A DNA stretch of 64,000 nucleotides from Eledone cirrhosa. Lineage: Eukaryota > Mollusca > Cephalopoda > Octopoda > Eledonidae. Below are positions 28,082 through 43,700 of this stretch, in pieces. Under the pieces are notes generated by a model. The model did not search any database. It was not told the origin of the DNA and saw only the letters and a program-made list of their open reading frames with translations. A program made the translations under genes and the position numbers. Position 1 is the first letter of the stretch. Each line of letters begins with the position of its first letter. Location: assembly GCA_964016885.1 (NCBI GenBank), contig OZ024741.1:416033081-416097080 (forward strand), given 5' to 3'.

Positions 28082-29366
28082 GTTATATTAACTGACTGGG
28101 GCCTCTATTATATTAACTGGGGTCTCTGTAATATTAACTGGGGTCTTGGTTATATTAACTGGGGCCTCTGTTATATTACCTGGGGTCTCTGTTATATTAA
28201 CTGGGGTCTCTGTTATATTAACTGGGGCCTCTGTTATATTAACTGGGGTCTCGGTATATTAACTGGGGCCTCTGTTATATTAACTGGGGTCTCCTTTATA
28301 TTAACTGGGGTCTCTGTTATATTAACTGGGGCATCTATTATATTAACTGGGGTCTCTGTTATATTAATTGGGGTCTCTGTTATATTAACTGGGGTCTGTT
28401 ATCTTAACTGGGGTCTCTGTTATATTAACTGGGGTCTCTGTTATATTAACTGGGGTCTCTGTTATATTAACTGGGATCTCTGTTATATTAACTGGGGCCT
28501 CTGTTATATTAACTGGGATCTCTATTATATTAACTGGGGTCTGTTATATTAACTGGGGTCTCTGTTATATTAACTGGGGTCTGTTATATTAACTGTGGCC
28601 TCTGTTATCTTAACTGTGGTCTCTGTTATATTAACTGGGATCTCTGTTATATTAACTGGGGTCTCTGTTATATTAACTGGTGTCTCTTTTATATTAACTG
28701 GAATCTCTGTTATATTAACTGGGGTTTCTGTTATATTAACTGGGGCCTCTATTATATTAACTGGGCTCTGTGTTATATTAACTGGGATCTCTGTTATATT
28801 AACTGGGGTCTCTGTTATATTAACTGGGGTCTCTGTTATATTAACTGGGATCTCTGTAATATTAACTGGTGTCTCTGTTATATTAACTGGGGTCTCTGTT
28901 ATATTAACTGGGGCCTCTGTTATATTAACTGGGGCCTCTATTATATTAACTGGCGTCTCTGTAATATTAACTGGGGTCTTGGTTATATTAACTGGGGTCT
29001 CTGTTATATTAACTGGGGTCTGTTATATTAACTGAGATCTCTGTTATATTAACTGGGGTCTGTTATATTAACTGGGGTCTCTGTTGTATTAACTGGGGCC
29101 GCTATTATATTAACTGGCGTCTCTGTAATATTAACTGGGGTCTTGGTTATATTAACTGGGGCCTCTGTTATATTAACTGGGGTCTCTGTTATATTAACTT
29201 GGGTCTCTGTTATATTAACTGGGGCGTCTGTTATATTAACTGAGGTCTCGGTATATTAACTGGGGTCTCTGTTATATTAACTGGGGTCTCTGTTATATAA
29301 ACTGGGGTCTGTTATATTAACTGAGATCTCTGTTATATTAACTGGGGTCTGTTATATTAACTGGGG
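26660..29366 (+). repeat. Higher-order block, 8377-bp pair, copy 1
   Basis: Matches 35.04-37.74 kb at an offset of 8377 bp. The markers at 27454 and 28595 and the ACTG-insertion unit at 28090 pair with 35831, 36972 and 36467. The match stops at 29367, where GGGGCC faces GGGGTC. Confidence 0.83.
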
Positions 29367-31703
29367 CCTCTGTTATATTAATTGGGGTCTCTGTTATATT
29401 AACTGGGGTCTGTTATCTTAACTGGGGTCTCTGTTATATTAACTGGGGTCTCTGTTATATTAACTGGGATCTCTGTTATATTAACTGGGGCCTCTGTTAT
29501 ATTAACTGGGATCTCTATTATATTAACTGGGGTCTGTTATATTAACTGGGGTCTCTGTTATATTAACTGGGGTCTGTTATATTAACTGTGGCCTCTGTTA
29601 TCTTAACTGTGGTCTCTGTTATATTAACTGGGATCTCTGTTATATTAACTGGGGTCTCTGTTATATTAACTGGTGTCTCTTTTATATTAACTGGAATCTC
29701 TGTTATATTAACTGGGGTTTCTGTTATATTAACTGGGGCCTCTATTATATTAACTGGGCTCTGTGTTATATTAACTGGGATCTCTGTTATATTAACTGGG
29801 GTCTCTGTTATATTAACTGAGGTCTCTGTTATATTAACTGGGTCTCTGTTATATTAACTGGGGTATGTTATATTAACTGGGGTCTCTGTTATATTAGCTG
29901 GGGTCTCTATTATATTAACTGGGGCCTCTGTTATATTAACTGAGGTCTCTGTTATATTAACTGGGGTCTCTGTTATATTAACTGGGGTATGTTATATTAA
30001 CTGGGGTATGTTATATTAACTGGGGTCTCTGTTATATTAACTGGGGTCTCTGTTATATTAACTGGGGTCTCTGTTATATTAAATGGTGACTCTGTTATAT
30101 TAACTGGGGTCTCTGTTATATTAACTGGGGTCTGTTATATTAACTGAGATCTCTGTTATATTAACTGGGGTCTGTTATATTAACTGGGGTCTCTGTTATA
30201 TTAACTGGGGTCTCTGTTATATTAACTGACTGGGGCCTCTATTATATTAACTGGGGTCTCTGTAATATTAACTGGGGTCTTGGTTATATTAACTGGGGCC
30301 TCTGTTATATTACCTGGGGTCTCTGTTATATTAACTGGGGTCTCTGTTATATTAACTGGGGCCTCTGTTATATTAACTGGGGTCTCGGTATATTAACTGG
30401 GGCCTCTGTTATATTAACTGGGGTCTCCTTTATATTAACTGGGGTCTCTGTTATATTAACTGGGGCATCTATTATATTAACTGGGGTCTCTGTTATATTA
30501 ATTGGGGTCTCTGTTATATTAACTGGGGTCTGTTATCTTAACTGGGGTCTCTGTTATATTAACTGGGGTCTCTGTTATATTAACTGGGGTCTCTGTTATA
30601 TTAACTGGGATCTCTGTTATATTAACTGGGGCCTCTGTTATATTAACTGGGATCTCTATTATATTAACTGGGGTCTGTTATATTAACTGGGGTATGTTAT
30701 ATTAACTGGGGTCTCTGTTATATTAACTGGGGTCTCTGTTATATTAACTGGGGTCTCTGTTATATTAAATGGTGACTCTGTTATATTAACTGGGGTCTCT
30801 GTTATATTAACTGGGGCCTCTGTTATATTAACTGGGGCCTCTGTTATATTAACTGGGGCCTCTATTATATTAACTGGGGTCTCTGTTATATTAACTGGGG
30901 TCTCTGTTATATTAACTGGGGTCTGTTATATTAACTGAGATCTCTGTTATATTAACTGGGGTCTCTGTTATATTAACTGGGGTCTCTGTTATATTAACTG
31001 GGGCCTCTATTATATTAACTGGGGTCTCTGTAATATTAACTGGGGTCTTGGTTATATTAACTGGGGCCTCTGTTATATTACCTGGGGTCTCTGTTATATT
31101 AACTGGGGTCTCTGTTATATTAACTGGGGCCTCTGTTATATTAACTGGGGTCTCGGTATATTAACTGGGGCCTCTGTTATATTAACTGGGGTCTCCTTTA
31201 TATTAACTGGGGTCTCTGTTATATTAACTGGGGCATCTATTATATTAACTGGGGTCTCTGTTATATTAATTGGGGTCTCTGTTATATTAACTGGGGTCTG
31301 TTATCTTAACTGGGGTCTCTGTTATATTAACTGGGGTCTCTGTTATATTAACTGGGATCTCTGTTATATTAACTGGGGCCTCTGTTATATTAACTGGGAT
31401 CTCTATTATATTAACTGGGGTCTGTTATATTAACTGGGGTCTCTGTTATATTAACTGGGGTCTGTTATATTAACTGTGGCCTCTGTTATCTTAACTGTGG
31501 TCTCTGTTATATTAACTGGGATCTCTGTTATATTAACTGGGGTCTCTGTTATATTAACTGGTGTCTCTTTTATATTAACTGGAATCTCTGTTATATTAAC
31601 TGGGGTTTCTGTTATATTAACTGGGGCCTCTATTATATTAACTGGGCTCTGTGTTATATTAACTGGGATCTCTGTTATATTAACTGGGGTCTCTGTTATA
31701 TTA
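29170..31703 (+). repeat. Higher-order block, 4355-bp pair, copy 1
   Basis: Matches 33.52-36.06 kb at an offset of 4355 bp. The markers at 29588 and 31476 pair with 33943 and 35831, and the ACTG unit at 30224 pairs with 34579. The match ends at 31704, where CTTGGGTC faces CTGAGGTC. Confidence 0.83.
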
Positions 31704-33650
31704 ACTTGGGTCTCTGTTATATTAACTGGGGCGTCTGTTATATTAACTGAGGTCTCGGTATATTAACTGGGGTCTCTGTTATATTAACTGGGGTCTCTGT
31801 TATATTAACTGGGGTCTCTGTTATATTAACTGGGGTATGTTATATTAACTGGGGTATGTTATATTAACTGGGGTCTCTGTTATATTAACTGGGGTCTCTG
31901 TTATATTAACTGGGGTCTCTGTTATATTAAATGGTGACTCTGTTATATTAACTGGGGTCTCTGTTATATTAACTGGGGTCTGTTATATTAACTGAGATCT
32001 CTGTTATATTAACTGGGGTCTGTTATATTAACTGGGGTCTCTGTTATATTAACTGGGGTCTCTGTTATATTAACTGACTGGGGCCTCTATTATATTAACT
32101 GGGGTCTCTGTAATATTAACTGGGGTCTTGGTTATATTAACTGGGGCCTCTGTTATATTACCTGGGGTCTCTGTTATATTAACTGGGGTCTCTGTTATAT
32201 TAACTGGGGCCTCTGTTATATTAACTGGGGTCTCGGTATATTAACTGGGGCCTCTGTTATATTAACTGGGGTCTCCTTTATATTAACTGGGGTCTCTGTT
32301 ATATTAACTGGGGCATCTATTATATTAACTGGGGTCTCTGTTATATTAATTGGGGTCTCTGTTATATTAACTGGGGTCTGTTATCTTAACTGGGGTCTCT
32401 GTTATATTAACTGGGGTCTCTGTTATATTAACTGGGGTCTCTGTTATATTAACTGGGATCTCTGTTATATTAACTGGGGCCTCTGTTATATTAACTGGGA
32501 TCTCTATTATATTAACTGGGGTCTGTTATATTAACTGGGGTATGTTATATTAACTGGGGTCTCTGTTATATTAACTGGGGTCTCTGTTATATTAACTGGG
32601 GTCTCTGTTATATTAAATGGTGACTCTGTTATATTAACTGGGGTCTCTGTTATATTAACTGGGGCCTCTGTTATATTAACTGGGGCCTCTGTTATATTAA
32701 CTGGGGCCTCTATTATATTAACTGGGGTCTCTGTTATATTAACTGGGGTCTCTGTTATATTAACTGGGGTCTGTTATATTAACTGAGATCTCTGTTATAT
32801 TAACTGGGGTCTCTGTTATATTAACTGGGGTCTCTGTTATATTAACTGGGGCCTCTATTATATTAACTGGGGTCTCTGTAATATTAACTGGGGTCTTGGT
32901 TATATTAACTGGGGCCTCTGTTATATTACCTGGGGTCTCTGTTATATTAACTGGGGTCTCTGTTATATTAACTGGGGCCTCTGTTATATTAACTGGGGTC
33001 TCGGTATATTAACTGGGGCCTCTGTTATATTAACTGGGGTCTCCTTTATATTAACTGGGGTCTCTGTTATATTAACTGGGGCATCTATTATATTAACTGG
33101 GGTCTCTGTTATATTAATTGGGGTCTCTGTTATATTAACTGGGGTCTGTTATCTTAACTGGGGTCTCTGTTATATTAACTGGGGTCTCTGTTATATTAAC
33201 TGGGATCTCTGTTATATTAACTGGGGCCTCTGTTATATTAACTGGGATCTCTATTATATTAACTGGGGTCTGTTATATTAACTGGGGTCTCTGTTATATT
33301 AACTGGGGTCTGTTATATTAACTGTGGCCTCTGTTATCTTAACTGTGGTCTCTGTTATATTAACTGGGATCTCTGTTATATTAACTGGGGTCTCTGTTAT
33401 ATTAACTGGTGTCTCTTTTATATTAACTGGAATCTCTGTTATATTAACTGGGGTTTCTGTTATATTAACTGGGGCCTCTATTATATTAACTGGGCTCTGT
33501 GTTATATTAACTGGGATCTCTGTTATATTAACTGGGGTCTCTGTTATATTAACTTGGGTCTCTGTTATATTAACTGGGGCGTCTGTTATATTAACTGAGG
33601 TCTCGGTATATTAACTGGGGTCTCTGTTATATTAACTGGGGTCTCTGTTA
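29990..33650 (+). repeat. 1848-bp tandem duplication
   Basis: The stretch from about 30.0 kb recurs from about 31.84 kb at an offset of 1848 bp, exactly 88 units of 21 bp. The markers at 31476 and 33324 and the ACTG units at 30224 and 32072 confirm the offset. Both copies end with the GAGGTCTCGGTATATT unit. Confidence 0.8.
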
Positions 33651-36058
33651 TATAAACTGGGGTCTGTTATATTAACTGAGATCTCTGTTATATTAACTGG
33701 GGTCTGTTATATTAACTGGGGCCTCTGTTATATTAATTGGGGTCTCTGTTATATTAACTGGGGTCTGTTATCTTAACTGGGGTCTCTGTTATATTAACTG
33801 GGGTCTCTGTTATATTAACTGGGATCTCTGTTATATTAACTGGGGCCTCTGTTATATTAACTGGGATCTCTATTATATTAACTGGGGTCTGTTATATTAA
33901 CTGGGGTCTCTGTTATATTAACTGGGGTCTGTTATATTAACTGTGGCCTCTGTTATCTTAACTGTGGTCTCTGTTATATTAACTGGGATCTCTGTTATAT
34001 TAACTGGGGTCTCTGTTATATTAACTGGTGTCTCTTTTATATTAACTGGAATCTCTGTTATATTAACTGGGGTTTCTGTTATATTAACTGGGGCCTCTAT
34101 TATATTAACTGGGCTCTGTGTTATATTAACTGGGATCTCTGTTATATTAACTGGGGTCTCTGTTATATTAACTGAGGTCTCTGTTATATTAACTGGGTCT
34201 CTGTTATATTAACTGGGGTATGTTATATTAACTGGGGTCTCTGTTATATTAGCTGGGGTCTCTATTATATTAACTGGGGCCTCTGTTATATTAACTGAGG
34301 TCTCTGTTATATTAACTGGGGTCTCTGTTATATTAACTGGGGTATGTTATATTAACTGGGGTATGTTATATTAACTGGGGTCTCTGTTATATTAACTGGG
34401 GTCTCTGTTATATTAACTGGGGTCTCTGTTATATTAAATGGTGACTCTGTTATATTAACTGGGGTCTCTGTTATATTAACTGGGGTCTGTTATATTAACT
34501 GAGATCTCTGTTATATTAACTGGGGTCTGTTATATTAACTGGGGTCTCTGTTATATTAACTGGGGTCTCTGTTATATTAACTGACTGGGGCCTCTATTAT
34601 ATTAACTGGGGTCTCTGTAATATTAACTGGGGTCTTGGTTATATTAACTGGGGCCTCTGTTATATTACCTGGGGTCTCTGTTATATTAACTGGGGTCTCT
34701 GTTATATTAACTGGGGCCTCTGTTATATTAACTGGGGTCTCGGTATATTAACTGGGGCCTCTGTTATATTAACTGGGGTCTCCTTTATATTAACTGGGGT
34801 CTCTGTTATATTAACTGGGGCATCTATTATATTAACTGGGGTCTCTGTTATATTAATTGGGGTCTCTGTTATATTAACTGGGGTCTGTTATCTTAACTGG
34901 GGTCTCTGTTATAGTAACTGGGGTCTCTGTTATATTAACTGGGGTCTCTGTTATATTAACTGGGATCTCTGTTATATTAACTGGGGCCTCTGTTATATTA
35001 ACTGGGATCTCTATTATATTAACTGGGGTCTGTTATATTAACTGGGGTATGTTATATTAACTGGGGTCTCTGTTATATTAACTGGGGTCTCTGTTATATT
35101 AACTGGGGTCTCTGTTATATTAAATGGTGACTCTGTTATATTAACTGGGGTCTCTGTTATATTAACTGGGGCCTCTGTTATATTAACTGGGGCCTCTGTT
35201 ATATTAACTGGGGCCTCTATTATATTAACTGGGGTCTCTGTTATATTAACTGGGGTCTCTGTTATATTAACTGGGGTCTGTTATATTAACTGAGATCTCT
35301 GTTATATTAACTGGGGTCTCTGTTATATTAACTGGGGTCTCTGTTATATTAACTGGGGCCTCTATTATATTAACTGGGGTCTCTGTAATATTAACTGGGG
35401 TCTTGGTTATATTAACTGGGGCCTCTGTTATATTACCTGGGGTCTCTGTTATATTAACTGGGGTCTCTGTTATATTAACTGGGGCCTCTGTTATATTAAC
35501 TGGGGTCTCGGTATATTAACTGGGGCCTCTGTTATATTAACTGGGGTCTCCTTTATATTAACTGGGGTCTCTGTTATATTAACTGGGGCATCTATTATAT
35601 TAACTGGGGTCTCTGTTATATTAATTGGGGTCTCTGTTATATTAACTGGGGTCTGTTATCTTAACTGGGGTCTCTGTTATATTAACTGGGGTCTCTGTTA
35701 TATTAACTGGGATCTCTGTTATATTAACTGGGGCCTCTGTTATATTAACTGGGATCTCTATTATATTAACTGGGGTCTGTTATATTAACTGGGGTCTCTG
35801 TTATATTAACTGGGGTCTGTTATATTAACTGTGGCCTCTGTTATCTTAACTGTGGTCTCTGTTATATTAACTGGGATCTCTGTTATATTAACTGGGGTCT
35901 CTGTTATATTAACTGGTGTCTCTTTTATATTAACTGGAATCTCTGTTATATTAACTGGGGTTTCTGTTATATTAACTGGGGCCTCTATTATATTAACTGG
36001 GCTCTGTGTTATATTAACTGGGATCTCTGTTATATTAACTGGGGTCTCTGTTATATTA
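33520..36058 (+). repeat. Higher-order block, 4355-bp pair, copy 2
   Basis: Counterpart of 29.17-31.70 kb. It begins near a CTTGGGTC unit and contains markers at 33943 and 35831 spaced 1888 bp apart, as in copy 1. Confidence 0.83.
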
Positions 36059-37743
36059 ACTGAGGTCTCTGTTATATTAACTGGGTCTCTGTTATATTAA
36101 CTGGGGTATGTTATATTAACTGGGGTCTCTGTTATATTAGCTGGGGTCTCTATTATATTAACTGGGGCCTCTGTTATATTAACTGAGGTCTCTGTTATAT
36201 TAACTGGGGTCTCTGTTATATTAACTGGGGTATGTTATATTAACTGGGGTATGTTATATTAACTGGGGTCTCTGTTATATTAACTGGGGTCTCTGTTATA
36301 TTAACTGGGGTCTCTGTTATATTAAATGGTGACTCTGTTATATTAACTGGGGTCTCTGTTATATTAACTGGGGTCTGTTATATTAACTGAGATCTCTGTT
36401 ATATTAACTGGGGTCTGTTATATTAACTGGGGTCTCTGTTATATTAACTGGGGTCTCTGTTATATTAACTGACTGGGGCCTCTATTATATTAACTGGGGT
36501 CTCTGTAATATTAACTGGGGTCTTGGTTATATTAACTGGGGCCTCTGTTATATTACCTGGGGTCTCTGTTATATTAACTGGGGTCTCTGTTATATTAACT
36601 GGGGCCTCTGTTATATTAACTGGGGTCTCGGTATATTAACTGGGGCCTCTGTTATATTAACTGGGGTCTCCTTTATATTAACTGGGGTCTCTGTTATATT
36701 AACTGGGGCATCTATTATATTAACTGGGGTCTCTGTTATATTAATTGGGGTCTCTGTTATATTAACTGGGGTCTGTTATCTTAACTGGGGTCTCTGTTAT
36801 ATTAACTGGGGTCTCTGTTATATTAACTGGGGTCTCTGTTATATTAACTGGGATCTCTGTTATATTAACTGGGGCCTCTGTTATATTAACTGGGATCTCT
36901 ATTATATTAACTGGGGTCTGTTATATTAACTGGGGTCTCTGTTATATTAACTGGGGTCTGTTATATTAACTGTGGCCTCTGTTATCTTAACTGTGGTCTC
37001 TGTTATATTAACTGGGATCTCTGTTATATTAACTGGGGTCTCTGTTATATTAACTGGTGTCTCTTTTATATTAACTGGAATCTCTGTTATATTAACTGGG
37101 GTTTCTGTTATATTAACTGGGGCCTCTATTATATTAACTGGGCTCTGTGTTATATTAACTGGGATCTCTGTTATATTAACTGGGGTCTCTGTTATATTAA
37201 CTGGGGTCTCTGTTATATTAACTGGGATCTCTGTAATATTAACTGGTGTCTCTGTTATATTAACTGGGGTCTCTGTTATATTAACTGGGGCCTCTGTTAT
37301 ATTAACTGGGGCCTCTATTATATTAACTGGCGTCTCTGTAATATTAACTGGGGTCTTGGTTATATTAACTGGGGTCTCTGTTATATTAACTGGGGTCTGT
37401 TATATTAACTGAGATCTCTGTTATATTAACTGGGGTCTGTTATATTAACTGGGGTCTCTGTTGTATTAACTGGGGCCGCTATTATATTAACTGGCGTCTC
37501 TGTAATATTAACTGGGGTCTTGGTTATATTAACTGGGGCCTCTGTTATATTAACTGGGGTCTCTGTTATATTAACTTGGGTCTCTGTTATATTAACTGGG
37601 GCGTCTGTTATATTAACTGAGGTCTCGGTATATTAACTGGGGTCTCTGTTATATTAACTGGGGTCTCTGTTATATAAACTGGGGTCTGTTATATTAACTG
37701 AGATCTCTGTTATATTAACTGGGGTCTGTTATATTAACTGGGG
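35040..37743 (+). repeat. Higher-order block, 8377-bp pair, copy 2
   Basis: Counterpart of 26.66-29.37 kb. Its latter part is also the beginning of the 2944-bp triplet, so successive amplifications overlap here. Confidence 0.8.
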
Positions 37744-40700
37744 TCTCTGTTATATTAACTGGGGTCTCTGTTATATTAACTGGGGCCTCTATTATATTAA
37801 CTGGGGTCTCTGTAATATTAACTAGGGTCTTGGTTATATTAACTGGGGCCTCTGTTATATTAACTGGGGTCTCTGTTATATTAACTGGGGTCTCTGTTAT
37901 ATTAACTGGGGCCTCTGTTATATTAACTGGGGTCTCGGTATATTAACTGGGGCCTCTGTTTTATTAACTGGGGTCTCCTTTATATTAACTGGGGCCTCTG
38001 TTATATTAACTGGGGCATCTATTATATTAACTGGGGTCTCTGTTATATTAATTGGGGTCTCTGTTATATTAACTGGGGTCTCTGTTATATTAACTGGGGT
38101 CTCTGTTATATTAACTGGGGTCTCTGTTATATTAACTGGGGTCTCTGTTATATTAACTGGGATCTCTGTTATATTAACTGGGGCCTCTGTTATATTAACT
38201 GGGATCTCTATTATATTAACTGGGGTCTGTTATATTAACTGGGGTCTCTGTTATATTAACTGGGGTCTGTTTTATTAACTGGGGTCTGTTATATAAACTG
38301 GGGTCTGTTATATTAGCTGTGGCCTCTGTTATCTTAACTGTGGTCTCTGTTATATTAACTGGGATCTCTGTTATATTAACTGGGGTCTCTGTTATATTAA
38401 CTGGTGTCTCTTTTATATTAACTGGAATCTCTGTTATATTAACTGGGGTTTCTGTTATATTAACTGGGGCCTCTATTATATTAACTGGGGTCTGTTATAT
38501 TAACTGGGGTCTCTGTTATATTAACTGGGGTCTCTGTTATATTAACTGGGGCCTCTATTATATTAACTGGGGTCTCTGTAATATTAACTAGGGTCTTGGT
38601 TATATTAACTGGGGCCTCTGTTATATTAACTGGGGTCTCTGTTATATTAACTGGGGTCTCTGTTATATTAACTGGGGCCTCTGTTATATTAACTGGGGTC
38701 TCGGTATATTAACTGGGGCCTCTGTTATATTAACTGGGGTCTCCTTTATATTAACTGGGGTCTCTGTTATATTAACTGGGGCATCTATTATATTAACTGG
38801 GGTCTCTGTTATATTAATTGGGGTCTCTGTTATATTAACTGGGGTCTCTGTTATATTAACTGGGGTCTCTGTTATATTAACTGGGGTCTCTGTTATATTA
38901 ACTGGGGTCTCTGTTATATTAACTGGGATCTCTGTTATATTAACTGGGGCCTCTGTTATATTAACTGGGATCTCTATTATATTAACTGGGGTCTGTTATA
39001 TTAACTGGGGTCTCTGTTATATTAACTGGGGTCTGTTTTATTAACTGGGGTCTGTTATATAAACTGGGGTCTGTTATATTAGCTGTGGCCTCTGTTATCT
39101 TAACTGTGGTCTCTGTTATATTAACTGGGATCTCTGTTATATTAACTGGGGTCTCTGTTATATTAACTGGTGTCTCTTTTATATTAACTGGAATCTCTGT
39201 TATATTAACTGGGGTTTCTGTTATATTAACTGGGGCCTCTATTATATTAACTGGGCTCTGTGTTATATTAACAGGGATCTCTGTTATATTAACTGGGGTC
39301 TCTGTTATATTAACTGGGGTCTCTGTTATATTAACTGGGGTCTGTTATATTAACTGAGATCTCTGTTATATTAACTGGGGTCTCTGTTATATTAACTGGG
39401 GTCTCTGTTATATTAACTGGGGCCTCTATTATATTAACTGGGGTCTCTGTAATATTAACTGGGGTCTTGGTTATATTAACTGGGGCCTCTGTTATATTAC
39501 CTGGGGTCTCTGTTATATTAACTGGGGTCTCTGTTATATTAACTGGGGCCTCTGTTATATTAACTGGGGTCTCGGTATATTAACTGGGGCCTCTGTTATA
39601 TTAACTGGGGTCTCCTTTATATTAACTGGGGTCTCTGTTATATTAACTGGGGCATCTATTATATTAACTGGGGTCTCTGTTATATTAATTGGGGTCTCTG
39701 TTATATTAACTGGGGTCTGTTATCTTAACTGGGGTCTCTGTTATATTAACTGGGGTCTCTGTTATATTAACTGGGGTCTCTGTTATATTAACTGGGATCT
39801 CTGTTATATTAACTGGGGCCTCTGTTATATTAACTGGGATCTCTATTATATTAACTGGGGTCTGTTATATTAACTGGGGTCTCTGTTATATTAACTGGGG
39901 TCTGTTATATTAACTGTGGCCTCTGTTATCTTAACTGTGGTCTCTGTTATATTAACTGGGATCTCTGTTATATTAACTGGGGTCTCTGTTATATTAACTG
40001 GTGTCTCTTTTATATTAACTGGAATCTCTGTTATATTAACTGGGGTTTCTGTTATATTAACTGGGGCCTCTATTATATTAACTGGGCTCTGTGTTATATT
40101 AACTGGGATCTCTGTTATATTAACTGGGGTCTCTGTTATATTAACTGGGGTCTCTGTTATATTAACTGGGATCTCTGTAATATTAACTGGTGTCTCTGTT
40201 ATATTAACTGGGGTCTCTGTTATATTAACTGGGGCCTCTGTTATATTAACTGGGGCCTCTATTATATTAACTGGCGTCTCTGTAATATTAACTGGGGTCT
40301 TGGTTATATTAACTGGGGTCTCTGTTATATTAACTGGGGTCTGTTATATTAACTGAGATCTCTGTTATATTAACTGGGGTCTGTTATATTAACTGGGGTC
40401 TCTGTTGTATTAACTGGGGCCGCTATTATATTAACTGGCGTCTCTGTAATATTAACTGGGGTCTTGGTTATATTAACTGGGGCCTCTGTTATATTAACTG
40501 GGGTCTCTGTTATATTAACTTGGGTCTCTGTTATATTAACTGGGGCGTCTGTTATATTAACTGAGGTCTCGGTATATTAACTGGGGTCTCTGTTATATTA
40601 ACTGGGGTCTCTGTTATATAAACTGGGGTCTGTTATATTAACTGAGATCTCTGTTATATTAACTGGGGTCTGTTATATTAACTGGGGTCTCTGTTATATT

Positions 40701-43700
40701 AACTGGGGTCTCTGTTATATTAACTGGGGCCTCTATTATATTAACTGGGGTCTCTGTAATATTAACTAGGGTCTTGGTTATATTAACTGGGGCCTCTGTT
40801 ATATTAACTGGGGTCTCTGTTATATTAACTGGGGTCTCTGTTATATTAACTGGGGCCTCTGTTATATTAACTGGGGTCTCGGTATATTAACTGGGGCCTC
40901 TGTTTTATTAACTGGGGTCTCCTTTATATTAACTGGGGTCTCTGTTATATTAACTGGGGCATCTATTATATTAACTGGGGTCTCTGTTATATTAATTGGG
41001 GTCTCTGTTATATTAACTGGGGTCTCTGTTATATTAACTGGGGTCTCTGTTATATTAACTGGGGTCTCTGTTATATTAACTGGGGTCTCTGTTATATTAA
41101 CTGGGATCTCTGTTATATTAACTGGGGCCTCTGTTATATTAACTGGGATCTCTATTATATTAACTGGGGTCTGTTATATTAACTGGGGTCTCTGTTATAT
41201 TAACTGGGGTCTGTTTTATTAACTGGGGTCTGTTATATAAACTGGGGTCTGTTATATTAGCTGTGGCCTCTGTTATCTTAACTGTGGTCTCTGTTATATT
41301 AACTGGGATCTCTGTTATATTAACTGGGGTCTCTGTTATATTAACTGGTGTCTCTTTTATATTAACTGGAATCTCTGTTATATTAACTGGGGTTTCTGTT
41401 ATATTAACTGGGGCCTCTATTATATTAACTGGGGTCTGTTATATTAACTGGGGTCTCTGTTATATTAACTGGGGTCTCTGTTATATTAACTGGGGCCTCT
41501 ATTATATTAACTGGGGTCTCTGTAATATTAACTAGGGTCTTGGTTATATTAACTGGGGCCTCTGTTATATTAACTGGGGTCTCTGTTATATTAACTGGGG
41601 TCTCTGTTATATTAACTGGGGCCTCTGTTATATTAACTGGGGTCTCGGTATATTAACTGGGGCCTCTGTTATATTAACTGGGGTCTCCTTTATATTAACT
41701 GGGGTCTCTGTTATATTAACTGGGGCATCTATTATATTAACTGGGGTCTCTGTTATATTAATTGGGGTCTCTGTTATATTAACTGGGGTCTCTGTTATAT
41801 TAACTGGGGTCTCTGTTATATTAACTGGGGTCTCTGTTATATTAACTGGGGTCTCTGTTATATTAACTGGGATCTCTGTTATATTAACTGGGGCCTCTGT
41901 TATATTAACTGGGATCTCTATTATATTAACTGGGGTCTGTTATATTAACTGGGGTCTCTGTTATATTAACTGGGGTCTGTTTTATTAACTGGGGTCTGTT
42001 ATATAAACTGGGGTCTGTTATATTAGCTGTGGCCTCTGTTATCTTAACTGTGGTCTCTGTTATATTAACTGGGATCTCTGTTATATTAACTGGGGTCTCT
42101 GTTATATTAACTGGTGTCTCTTTTATATTAACTGGAATCTCTGTTATATTAACTGGGGTTTCTGTTATATTAACTGGGGCCTCTATTATATTAACTGGGC
42201 TCTGTGTTATATTAACAGGGATCTCTGTTATATTAACTGGGGTCTCTGTTATATTAACTGGGGTCTCTGTTATATTAACTGGGGTCTGTTATATTAACTG
42301 AGATCTCTGTTATATTAACTGGGGTCTCTGTTATATTAACTGGGGTCTCTGTTATATTAACTGGGGCCTCTATTATATTAACTGGGGTCTCTGTAATATT
42401 AACTGGGGTCTTGGTTATATTAACTGGGGCCTCTGTTATATTACCTGGGGTCTCTGTTATATTAACTGGGGTCTCTGTTATATTAACTGGGGCCTCTGTT
42501 ATATTAACTGGGGTCTCGGTATATTAACTGGGGCCTCTGTTATATTAACTGGGGTCTCCTTTATATTAACTGGGGTCTCTGTTATATTAACTGGGGCATC
42601 TATTATATTAACTGGGGTCTCTGTTATATTAATTGGGGTCTCTGTTATATTAACTGGGGTCTGTTATCTTAACTGGGGTCTCTGTTATATTAACTGGGGT
42701 CTCTGTTATATTAACTGGGGTCTCTGTTATATTAACTGGGATCTCTGTTATATTAACTGGGGCCTCTGTTATATTAACTGGGATCTCTATTATATTAACT
42801 GGGGTCTGTTATATTAACTGGGGTCTCTGTTATATTAACTGGGGTCTGTTATATTAACTGTGGCCTCTGTTATCTTAACTGTGGTCTCTGTTATATTAAC
42901 TGGGATCTCTGTTATATTAACTGGGGTCTCTGTTATATTAACTGGTGTCTCTTTTATATTAACTGGAATCTCTGTTATATTAACTGGGGTTTCTGTTATA
43001 TTAACTGGGGCCTCTATTATATTAACTGGGCTCTGTGTTATATTAACTGGGATCTCTGTTATATTAACTGGGGTCTCTGTTATATTAACTGGGGTCTCTG
43101 TTATATTAACTGGGATCTCTGTAATATTAACTGGTGTCTCTGTTATATTAACTGGGGTCTCTGTTATATTAACTGGGGCCTCTGTTATATTAACTGGGGC
43201 CTCTATTATATTAACTGGCGTCTCTGTAATATTAACTGGGGTCTTGGTTATATTAACTGGGGTCTCTGTTATATTAACTGGGGTCTGTTATATTAACTGA
43301 GATCTCTGTTATATTAACTGGGGTCTGTTATATTAACTGGGGTCTCTGTTGTATTAACTGGGGCCGCTATTATATTAACTGGCGTCTCTGTAATATTAAC
43401 TGGGGTCTTGGTTATATTAACTGGGGCCTCTGTTATATTAACTGGGGTCTCTGTTATATTAACTTGGGTCTCTGTTATATTAACTGGGGCGTCTGTTATA
43501 TTAACTGAGGTCTCGGTATATTAACTGGGGTCTCTGTTATATTAACTGGGGTCTCTGTTATATAAACTGGGGTCTGTTATATTAACTGAGATCTCTGTTA
43601 TATTAACTGGGGTCTGTTATATTAACTGGGGTCTCTGTTATATTAACTGGGGTCTCTGTTATATTAACTGGGGCCTCTATTATATTAACTGGGGTCTCTG

